NCBI GenBank assembly: GCA_037176905.1
Contig: JBBBWG010027257.1
Coordinates: 1 to 46,918, forward strand
Source: Azolla pinnata
Lineage: Eukaryota; Streptophyta; Polypodiopsida; Salviniales; Salviniaceae
Direction of reading: 5' to 3'
DNA: 46,918 nucleotides
Of this stretch, positions 32,801 through 41,075 are shown one piece after another. The position numbers and the translations under genes are program-made. The notes beneath the pieces were generated by a model that did no database searches, was not told the DNA's origin, and saw only the letters and a list, made by a program, of their open reading frames with translations. Within the stretch, counting starts at the first letter, position 1. The number at the start of each line of letters is the position of its first letter.

Positions 32801-34038
32801 CGACCCATCCGATCCATCACTATGCAAACTAAAACACGTCTTGTGAGTAACTTTTGTGTCATTTGCAATGACTTCGGCTTGTGCATGTTTTTGTCCAATC
32901 TGAGACTTTAACTCAAAGGAAAATGAACTCTTCAATTCGCACATGGGAGACATGGATGGAATGTGCTGTGGACTATCGTCCTTTAGAACACCTCTAATTC
33001 CCTCTTCCTTTAGAACATCTATAATACCTTCATTTACATGATTTCTTTTGGAAGATTTGTAATTATCCAACTCAAATGAAGAAGACTCGCCGGGTGAAAC
33101 CTCTAGGATATGTTTGTAACCATGTCCGTTGGCCATTTCTGAATCCTTTCCGAAGTTTGGCTTTGATGACCCACTCACTGGAGAGTCTAGAATATGATGG
33201 TTATAATCATGACCATGCGACATTTCCAAACTCTTTCCAAACTTAGGGCTTAAATACCAGCTTGGTGATGCATTTAGACTATGGTTATAATCGACCATTT
33301 CTGAAGTCTTTTGCTGTCTAGGGTTTGAAGGCCCACTTGATGAAGCATCTAAATGTAGTGTACGACCATGGTCACCGGGTATCTTTGATTCCTTTCCACA
33401 ATCCTGATATGAGGATCCACATAGCGAAGCGTCCAAATTGTGGCTACGACCGTGGCCATGGTCCATTTCTGAATTCGCTTTTTCGATATTCAGAATTGGA
33501 ATATGACATGATACCAAAGGGAACTTACTTGTTTTTTCAACTGGTTTGAGCTTATTGTTGCATACTTGAGTACAAGATCCATCAGATTCCGTGTCAGAAT
33601 CAATGCACACCACTTTAGGGCTACCTGCACGACAGACCCAAAAGCTCTTTTGCCATGTATATACATACAGAACAATCAATGCGCGCGGTTTCATCGCACT
33701 TCTCTCCATGTAGAAAAAATAGTACATTCATATAAACAGAAACACGTCGAAGGCAAGAGAAAGAGCATGATCTGCATCAAAAGCGGGTCACAAATCGCCG
33801 AGCATGGAGCACCCAAGAAAGCCCCTTTCTCATGGAAAAACACAAACCCGGAAAAAGGAAACGGATCGAGCGTTGCACATCAAATCGGCATCAGCAAAAG
33901 AAGAAGCGGAGACAAGAGAAACGGGATGAAAGGAAGGAATGGAGGGAGGCAGGCACCTTTGCGATGGACGGGCTTGGGCAGGGGGGAAGTGAGGGAGTCT
34001 GAGAGGGAGACGAACTCGGTTCTGGAGTCGATCTTCAT
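29811..34038 (-). CDS. EME1: EME1-type crossover junction endonuclease subunit, 10 exons
   Basis: Non-catalytic partner of MUS81; the pair cuts branched DNA at stalled forks and recombination intermediates in the nucleus. Exons: 34038-33957, 33624-32378, 32270-32117, 31962-31781, 31695-31520, 31194-31137, 30812-30694, 30574-30485, 30291-30177, 29987-29811; 799 aa. Residues 1-27 (MKIDSRTEFVSLSDSLTS) then a long disordered region with five imperfect 25-29 residue repeats at about 79-215. A charged coiled coil (about 400-470; EEREILRREKQEEKKRQREE) leads to the ERCC4-like fold: EKGKFALQNITAFVDTQILE, YVLIVLEAEEFVDMI. The C-terminal helix-hairpin-helix part has RSLAECPFKRKL, ALVALPKVSGACAIAIAKKY, HTDDVEEGADLF. 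The ERKxxxD nuclease motif is absent, as expected of EME1. The linker is unusually long. Confidence 0.93.
33062..33472 (-). repeat. Five degenerate 25-29 residue repeats within EME1 exon 2
   Basis: Units share a pattern of SEM, then GHG/NH, then H-LDAS, then SGSS and GK. Examples of unit cores: HGHGRSHNLDASLCGSS, DHGRTLHLDASSSGPS, HGHDYNHHILDSPVSGSS, NGHGYKHILEVSPGESS. The DNA units are diverged, so this is an old internal duplication in a disordered region. Confidence 0.8.
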
Positions 34039-34088
34039 CGCGCAGTCGCTCTCGCTCTTGTCTGTCTCGCGGAGAATGCGAGGGAGGG

Positions 34089-34107
34089 AAGAAGAAGAAG
34101 AAGAAGA
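34089..34107 (+). repeat. (GAA)n tract in the EME1 leader
   Basis: Six GAA units about 50 bp upstream of the EME1 ATG; on the EME1 sense strand it is (TTC)n. Confidence 0.8.
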
Positions 34108-34186
34108 CTCTGTTTTGAGAGTTCAAAAAACAGGGAAGGCAGAAAGAGGGGCATGGAAGGTAATTTCCAAAACAGTAAACAATTGG

Positions 34187-34277
34187 AAACCCTAACCCTA
34201 ACCCTAACCCTAACCCTAACCCTATACCCTAACCCTAACCCTAACCCTAACCCTAACCCTAACCCTAAACCCTAAAC
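34187..34277 (+). repeat. Interstitial (CCCTAA)n hexamer telomere-like array
   Basis: Five exact CCCTAA units (34190-34219), one variant CCCTATA, then seven more (34227-34268), ending in two heptamer CCCTAAA units. It lies about 150-240 bp upstream of the EME1 start codon. Confidence 0.95.
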
Positions 34278-34855
34278 CTTTACCACTCTGGATCCCTTAA
34301 CCCTTAACCGATGATCGACCGAGAACCAGGTTCGATCAGCCGACATCGAACGCGTCTTGCTGCTGGAGTTTCTCGCAGCCGTCGGTCGATCTGCTGAGAG
34401 CGCCGATTTCTTGCATCAGGATCGAGATGCGAGATCGCAGACCGATGAGAAAACTTCTTGAAACGGACGCGAACAACATGCGATTATTGACTTCCCGACA
34501 TACTTAGCCGAATCGAGTGCCGAATCGAAGATCTGGGTGCAGTGTTTTACGATTCACAGGGGCGTGGGGGGGGGGGGAATCGGGCTGCTGACCTTTCTAG
34601 CTATTTACGGAATTAGCAGACCCTTTCCTATGTATAGTGCAGATTGTGCGAATGATCTGGTCATCCCCATCGGTGTTTGGCTAGCAGATGATCCTTCGAT
34701 CGCATGTCTCTTGTTCAGGAATGGATGTCGATCGTCGTCTGCTCGGGGAAAGAACTAGCTGAAGATTCTCATAAAAAAACTCTCTTGTTGCCATGGCTCG
34801 ATGTCGGAATAACTTACAAGTGCAAATCGGTGACAACGTGTCTGATCAGCATCAG

Positions 34856-34930
34856 AAGAAGAAGAAGCGAAAGCAGCATCAGAGGAAGAAGAAGAAGAAA
34901 AAGATAGAAGCAAAAGCAAAAGCAAAAGCA
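34856..34930 (+). repeat. GAAGAA / GCAAAA purine-rich repeat
   Basis: Two (GAA)n stretches split by CAGCATCAGAGG and followed by four GCAAAA units. Confidence 0.8.
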
Positions 34931-35135
34931 GATGTGTCTGGTTGGTTACAAAAGCCAACCGGAAATCATGTTCGATGCGATTTTCAGCGCGATCTAGGAG
35001 CTTGAGATGCTTTTGCCGATCCGATTGAGCCGATAAAGTCCCTGTCGAATTAAATTACGTGGGCACGAATCTATGAGGAAGAAAGGACTTTCCGTTGGCC
35101 CCCCCCCAATTGCGGCTTTAGCCGTTGAATCGTGT

Positions 35136-35187
35136 ATGCTCTCTCTCGCTTTCTCTCTCTGTCTCTGTCTGTCTGTCTCTCTCCCTC
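35136..35187. repeat. (CT)n / (CTGT)n microsatellite
   Basis: CTCTCTCGCTTTCTCTCTCTGT-type repeats with interleaved CTGT units. Confidence 0.8.
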
Positions 35188-35233
35188 TGTGCGCGTGTCG
35201 GTACTTTGTTTGGCGATGATCCGATCGATTAGC

Positions 35234-35286
35234 GAAGATGGCGATGACGGTGATGATGGTGATGGTGATGGTGATGATGGTGATGT
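35234..35286. repeat. (GATGGT)n microsatellite
   Basis: GATGGTGATGATGGTGATGG-type hexamer and trimer repeats. Confidence 0.85.
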
Positions 35287-35357
35287 GTCTTAATATACTG
35301 AATCCCGAACACTGAAACCCTGAAATCCTGAACCTGAAACCCTGAACCTGGAACCCA

Positions 35358-35367
35358 GAACCATGAT

Positions 35368-35410
<43 letters not shown>

Positions 35411-35490
35411 AAATTGGCAGATGATCTTGGCCCAGAAGCACTTAGAAAACTCTTCCGAGATCATCTGCCAATTTCTCCTCATCATGGTTC
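35358..35490. repeat. Inverted repeat (foldback) with a GA tract in one arm
   Basis: Inner arms 35411-35430 and 35455-35474 are complementary over 20 bp, with one G-U pair if transcribed; the loop is 24 nt. Outer arms 35358-35373 and 35475-35490 are complementary over 16 bp. In the right arm the two segments are adjacent; in the left arm they are separated by about 37 bp of (GA)n. Confidence 0.88.
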
Positions 35491-35653
35491 AGGGTTGAGT
35501 TGGATATTCTGAAGCATGTACACGAAACCGATCACACCATGCACGTCTTTTGTTCTCTTTTCTGTCGTCGGTCAGTCGGTCATCGTGGGCGTTGGATCGC
35601 ACCCAGACTGGAACAACCTCTGTTGAAGTTCCGAGGCACATGTGGAAAAAACG

Positions 35654-35682
35654 CATGTATGTATGTATGTATGTATGTATGC
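35654..35682. repeat. (ATGT)n microsatellite
   Basis: About six GTAT units. Confidence 0.85.
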
Positions 35683-35889
35683 ATAGACAGGAAGTTAGCC
35701 AAGTGTACGTAGTGCACCGCACGGAAGCCCCCATTGACTACTTCCCCCCTGCAGATCGACGAGCTCAATCAGCTGCGATCGCCTCTTGAAATGATCCCCT
35801 GACAGAACACATAACCGGCGGCAATCTTTCTTTAATTTTACTTTTGTTACAGACGCAGAGGCGAGATTTCATGAGAGTCCTCGGTGTTT

Positions 35890-35950
35890 ACATACGTACG
35901 TACGTACGTACGTACATATGTATGTCTGTACGTATGTATGTCTGTATGTG
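35890..35950. repeat. (ACGT)n-(ATGT)n compound microsatellite
   Basis: Self-complementary ACGT units followed by TATGTATGTCTG units. Confidence 0.88.
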
Positions 35951-36202
35951 TGATCTGCATAGCCTTTGTTAGCAGAGCAGAGCAACGGTTCTGCTTATAC
36001 ATGGCACAAGGCAATCGAACCCTGCGCTCCAGAAACCCCACTGGGATCTCATTCATCGGGGCACGAATCGGAGGCTGAAAGCTCCGAACTGGAACCTCTG
36101 CGACCACGGATCGACAGCAGCAGCGCCAGGAACACACCTTCCTGGGTTCTTGTTCTTTTTCCAGTTTTCCTCTTTCTAAAAAATATCGAGGGATGATTCA
36201 TA

Positions 36203-36322
36203 TCCTCTCTCTCTCTCTCTCTCTCGCTCGGAAGCCTGGTAACCTAGAGAGAGAAAGAGAGGAGAGAGGAGAGAGAAGGCCTGAGGCAGAGGCCCACTAG
36301 AAAGAAAGAAAGAAAGAAAGAT
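36203..36322. repeat. (CT)n, (GAGA)n and (AAAG)n simple repeats
   Basis: CT run at about 36204-36227, AG-rich stretch at 36246-36280 and AAAG units at 36300-36320. Confidence 0.8.
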
Positions 36323-36382
36323 ATATTAACGTCTGCTTAGAGGCCAACATTGGCTCATGAGACAAAAGCGTACAATAATGTT

Positions 36383-36386
<4 letters not shown>

Positions 36387-36423
<37 letters not shown>
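36387..36423. repeat. (TA)n microsatellite
   Basis: About 18 TA units. Confidence 0.92.
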
Positions 36424-36426
<3 letters not shown>

Positions 36427-36435
36427 AACTCACTC

Positions 36436-36545
36436 GTTGTCGACCGATCGACGATCAACGATTGACGATCAATGATCGATGATTGACGATCCATGATCGA
36501 AGATCGACGATCGACGATCGACGATCGACGAGAGAGAGAGAGAAA
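36436..36545. repeat. (GATCGAC)n-like repeat and GA tail
   Basis: Units such as CGATCGA, CGATTGA and CGATCAA repeat every 7 to 10 bp, ending in a GA run. Confidence 0.85.
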
Positions 36546-36659
36546 GAGAGCACGGCGACGACGACGACGACGGCGACAATGACGATTACAAACACAATCA
36601 TCCAATGCGATTATCCAAGGGTAAGAATTGATCAGTAGATTCACAGTGTTTAGGCCTAG

Positions 36660-36792
36660 GCTAGAGAGAGAAAGAGGAGAGAGAAGAAGGTCTTCTAGGC
36701 TAGAGAGAGGAAGAGGAGAGAGAGGGCGTAGGGGGCCTAGAGCCTAGGGGTCTAGAGAGAGAAGAGCTGCCTAGAGAGAGAGGGAGAGCTGG
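36660..36792. repeat. GA-rich imperfect repeats near the UGD promoter
   Basis: Repeats of GGCTAGAGAGAGGAAGAGGAG and GCCTAGAGAGAG-like units. GAGA runs of this kind can bind plant BBR/BPC factors (family knowledge; binding here is inferred). Confidence 0.7.
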
Positions 36793-36806
36793 TTCTTGCG
36801 AAGAAC

Positions 36807-36813
36807 TATAAAT
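36807..36813 (+). promoter_or_regulatory. Candidate TATA box of UGD
   Basis: TATAAAT in the context AACTATAAATTTAG. A transcript start about 30 bp downstream (near 36840) would give a leader exon ending at the splice donor at 36988. Confidence 0.5.
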
Positions 36814-36987
36814 TTAGAAGAAGAAGAAGACGACGACGACGACGAAGAAGAAGAAGCCAGAAGCAGAAGACGGAGTGCGCCGATCGATCCTACACAGACA
36901 CGGACACGGACTCGGACACGGACGCGGACTGGTTTTGCTGCTGCTCCAGAAGCTGCCGTTGATTCCCATCTCCATCTCCTCTCCCAG

Positions 36988-38769
36988 GTACTCTCCCCGA
37001 TCTTCCCATCTCTGGCCTCGGCGTTCCTTTCTTCTTTCTTGTCCCCCCCTCCTCCTCCATAGCTGTGCGCGATCTCCTCCACACCCTCCCCTCGATTCCT
37101 TCTTTCTTCTTCCCTGCGCACGCCCGCTCTATATCTCCTCTTTCTCCGGTTGGTTCTTCTCTGCTTGCCGATCCGTCTTTGCTCTTCGCTTCGCGACGTT
37201 CGGACCTGCATTTCTGCTCGCTGTGCTCTTCCCGTCTTTGATTAGACAGATCTTACGCCAAGAAGCAAGAAAAGACGTAATGTGGCAAGAAGAAATCGCG
37301 ACTTTTTCTAGATCTTGTTGAAACGGATCCAGATTCGCTGATTCTCCTTGCCAGTGTAGATCCATAGGTTTCCCATCCATCGCTTTAGATTCCAATCAAT
37401 GCCTCCTTGGTTTTACTACTTTTAGCATCCTCAACATTTACACTCACACGTTTTTTGCACACATCTCCTCGGATTCGAGAGAACATCCGCTGGATCTGGA
37501 ACTTTTTGAGCATCAAATTGAAGGGGAATAAGTCGATCTAGGTGTTGTGCACCAATAGGTCTAATGTTTTTTAAGCAATCTATTGAAGGCCTTTCCCTCT
37601 TATCTACGTGTTTGAATAAAGATGTATAATGACTGTAATGCATTGGTCTGAAGCTGTTCGACTAGATCCACTGATCTTGCCAAGAGATCCTACTCCACGC
37701 TGTTAGTTCTCCACAGATCTAGACCTGGGAGTAACCGAGCGATATTTAATTCTGTTCGAGCTGTGCTACATAGATCTAATGTGGAATATAACTGTCTGGG
37801 ATTTAGTGGATTTTTAGGAGTAATCTGAACTGATTTCAGTGGATTTGAACTGAATTTTGATACTGTATAGATCTGGCAAAATTTCCCTTTCATGTAGCAA
37901 GAATGTGAAGTAACTGTAATGGCTTAAATGATGTGCGGGAAGTAAACGCAAACCGGTACCAGTAGATCTAGTGCTTCGCTCCCAAATAATGTAACTGTGA
38001 ATGCAATCCAAGAACTAATTTGAAATGATATGAATAGATCTAGCACTTTCTAAGTTGTAAATGAATGTCAACCGAGTTTAATGGATTTAATGTACACTGT
38101 GAATCGGGATATTAGTGGATCTGGTGCGCTCTTATAGTTTATGCATCTAAGATGTCCAAGAATGGTACTTATCAACACTAGGTTGTGACCATATTAATGA
38201 TGCCTATCAACGTTAGGAATTTCGTTGGGAACAATTTACCTCTGTTTAATCTATGCATAGTGAACGTAATATACTACTCATTAGCATATTGGATCTGATG
38301 TTTTACTTGAGTTAGATATCTGTTCATTAAATCCATTTTGGATCAAGAAGTTTGTGCAGTTTAGTTCCAATTAGTGTTTGGACGGTGGATCAAAGGCTGT
38401 CAAAGGTAGATCTCCATGGTACTTACTGATTTGGACATTTTCCACGGAAAAGAAATTCAAGCTAGTTCAGTATATTGTTTAAAACTTGATTGGATGATAC
38501 CTAATGCTATGAAGAAGCAGCTTTCCAATGTCCATTGTGTGACATAGCTCAACTTTGAGCAATCCGTCTATGCATAGAACCAGCCAATAATGTGAAGGAG
38601 GTTTTACTTTACTCAATTTTATCTATTCCTCTTGTACGATAATAGGACAGTGTAGCTGCATCAACATACATGTTTTCAGCAGATCATTGCACAGCTAAAC
38701 TGGAATAATTTAAATGATTGCATTATGATAAGCATAGATACCCTAATCCTTCTTGTTTGAATCTTACAG
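36988..38769 (+). other. Probable leader (5' UTR) intron of UGD
   Basis: Donor CTCCCAG|GTACTCTC at 36988 and acceptor ATCTTACAG ending at 38769, just 28 bp before the UGD ATG. Several plant UGD genes have one leader intron and no coding introns. The region has many TAGATC/GGATCT words but no gene. Confidence 0.7.
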
Positions 38770-38797
38770 GTTACAAGTTTATTGCACATAAGCAGCC

Positions 38798-40246
38798 ATG
38801 GTGAAGATCTGCTGCATCGGTGCAGGTTATGTGGGTGGCCCAACTATGGCCATGATTGCATTAAAGTGTCCGGACATTGAGGTAGTTGTGGTAGACATTG
38901 CTGTACCTCGGATCAATGCTTGGAACAGTGATAAGCTCCCGATCTATGAACCAGGCCTGGAAGAGATAGTAAAAGCTTGCAGAGGGAAGAATCTCTTTTT
39001 CAGCGCAGATGTGGAAAAACACGTGGCAGAGGCAGAAATTGTGTTTGTATCTGTCAATACACCCACAAAGACGAGGGGCTTGGGAGCAGGAAAAGCTGCG
39101 GATTTGACCTATTGGGAAAGTGCTGCTCGTATGATTGCCGATGTGTCGAAATCTGATAAGATCGTTGTGGAGAAATCGACTGTCCCTGTCAAAACAGCCG
39201 AAGCTATTGAGAAGATCCTTACCCACAACAACAATGGCATCAACTTCCAGATCTTGTCGAACCCGGAGTTCCTTGCCGAGGGGACAGCTATGGAAGATCT
39301 TGCAAAGCCTGATCGTGTTCTGATAGGAGGCCGAGAGACTCCTGAGGGACAAAAAGCTATTCAAGCTCTGAAGGATGTATATGCACGTTGGGTTCCCAAT
39401 GATCAGATCATCACCATGAACTTGTGGTCAGCCGAGCTCTCCAAGCTTGCAGCGAATGCCATCTTGGCTCAGAGGATATCATCGGTGAATGCTATGTCAG
39501 CCCTGTGTGAGGCCACTGGGGCGGATGTCTCTGAAGTTGCTTATGCTGTTGGAAAGGACTCTAGAATCGGGCCCCGCTTCCTTAATGCTAGTGTTGGATT
39601 TGGAGGCTCTTGCTTCCAGAAGGATATCCTCAACCTGGTCTACATCTGTGAGTGCAATGGCCTCACAGAGGTTGCAAACTATTGGAAGCAAGTGGTGCAG
39701 ATCAATGACTACCAGAAGTCGCGGTTCGTGAAGCGTGTGGTCTCATCCATGTTTAACACAGTCTCAGGGAAGAAGATCGCCATCCTTGGATTTGCGTTCA
39801 AGAAAGATACTGGTGATACTAGGGAGACGGCAGCCATTGATGTTTGCCATGGCCTCCTAGGGGATAATGCCCACCTTAACATCTACGATCCTGAGGTTAC
39901 TGTCGACCAGATAACCCGTGATCTCACGATGAGCAAGTTCGATTGGGATCATCCTCAGCATTTGCAGCCCATTGGGCCATTCACTCCTAAACAAGTCAAT
40001 GTGGTTTCTGATGCTTACGAGGCTACCAAAGGTGTCCATGGTGTGTGCATCCTTACCGAATGGGATGAGTTCAAGAACTTAGATTACAAGAAGATCTACG
40101 ATGGAATGCAGAAACCCGCATTCATCTTTGATGGTCGCAATGTCGTCAATGTGGCTGAGCTCCGGAAGATTGGATTTATCGTTTACTCTGTTGGCAAGCC
40201 TCTGGACCCTTGGGTCAAAGATCTTCCAGCTGCCCCTCCCTCTTAG
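38798..40246 (+). CDS. UGD: UDP-glucose 6-dehydrogenase
   Basis: Oxidises UDP-glucose to UDP-glucuronate with two NAD+, in the cytosol; this supplies precursors of pectin and hemicellulose. Single uninterrupted exon of 482 aa, against 480-481 in other plants. N-terminal Rossmann domain with [19 protein letters not shown] at about 3-21. Active site residues are visible: Glu161 (in [11 protein letters not shown]), Lys216 and Asn220 (in [11 protein letters not shown]), Cys272 (in [10 protein letters not shown]) and Asp276. The C-terminal UDP-binding domain includes [15 protein letters not shown] and ends in [17 protein letters not shown] 38798 is in context GCAGCCATGGTG and the sequence begins MVKICCIG as in the family. 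The CDS is more even in base composition than its flanks. It appears functional. Confidence 0.98.
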   Translation: MVKICCIGAGYVGGPTMAMIALKCPDIEVVVVDIAVPRINAWNSDKLPIYEPGLEEIVKACRGKNLFFSADVEKHVAEAEIVFVSVNTPTKTRGLGAGKAADLTYWESAARMIADVSKSDKIVVEKSTVPVKTAEAIEKILTHNNNGINFQILSNPEFLAEGTAMEDLAKPDRVLIGGRETPEGQKAIQALKDVYARWVPNDQIITMNLWSAELSKLAANAILAQRISSVNAMSALCEATGADVSEVAYAVGKDSRIGPRFLNASVGFGGSCFQKDILNLVYICECNGLTEVANYWKQVVQINDYQKSRFVKRVVSSMFNTVSGKKIAILGFAFKKDTGDTRETAAIDVCHGLLGDNAHLNIYDPEVTVDQITRDLTMSKFDWDHPQHLQPIGPFTPKQVNVVSDAYEATKGVHGVCILTEWDEFKNLDYKKIYDGMQKPAFIFDGRNVVNVAELRKIGFIVYSVGKPLDPWVKDLPAAPPS

Positions 40247-41075
40247 ACTGCTTATGAGCTGTTTCTTCCAGAAATCTTGTTTTGCATTATTCCATTTATT
40301 GCTCCGTTTCTTGCTTGTTCTACACATCATAAACTATTGAGAGCTGTTATTCAAAAGGCCAAGAGAGTTTGTTGTCCTCTCTGTTTGTCTCTCGCCACAT
40401 CTTCTTGGCATTTCAATGTAGTGAATTCTTTTATATTATGCAATGCTACTTTGCCTTCTTAAAATTGTGGACTACTATCATTCTTTGATGTTTTTTCTTA
40501 ACCCATGAATCTCGTATGGCGCGGTGGTGGGGAGCTACGGTGTTTTTTTCTTAAAATTGATAAAATCTGCACTAGCTAATGAGTAACTTTGATGCCTATC
40601 TATTGTGACAAAATCCAAGAGCTCATACACTTCAATTATATTCAACGGACATCCCAAAACATTAAACACTGATATTTACCAATGAGATCAATGGTACCTC
40701 CTCCTGAAATTCCTTCATGAACTACTTGCAATTATAAGCACATAGATACCCATTTTATCAAACAGATCTATAATTGTGTAGAACATTTCTCTACCATCAC
40801 AAAAAGACGTCATGCATAATATAGCAATCTATTTCAGTAATCCATAATGATACAAGTTTGAAGCGGCGATCACGTTAGGTGAGCAAAGTTCAAAAAGAAG
40901 CAACTCGAACAAGAAACAAAGATTTTTCAAGATCTCCACAGGGTCCCGAAAAAGACCCTTATGAAAGATTTACATTCACCAGAAAAAACAAATTGCTTCA
41001 CATTTTATACTCTTCGAACTAAAAAGGAGCAAATAAAAATAAAGGGATATATGTTAGTAAACCAGAAATCTCATC
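40247..41075. other. Convergent intergenic region between UGD and TOUGH
   Basis: Holds the 3' UTRs of both genes. No further gene or repeat recognised. Confidence 0.75.

Larger units (their letters stand above)
34039..36806. other. Divergent region between EME1 and UGD, rich in simple repeats
   Basis: Carries the EME1 promoter and leader on the left and the UGD promoter on the right. Between 34.1 and 36.8 kb there is a telomere-like array, GAA, CT, GATGGT, GA, ATGT, ACGT, AAAG, AT and GATCGAC repeats, and a foldback at 35358-35490. No gene seen; the short ORFs here are repeat translations. Confidence 0.75.

Noticed and set aside
34187-34277. True chromosome end or telomere
   Set aside because: Unique genes lie on both sides; the array is interstitial and short.
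35834-36137. Possible gene in short ORFs around the ACGT/ATGT repeats
   Set aside because: Translations are Tyr-Val-Arg-Thr type repeats of the microsatellite with no conserved domain.
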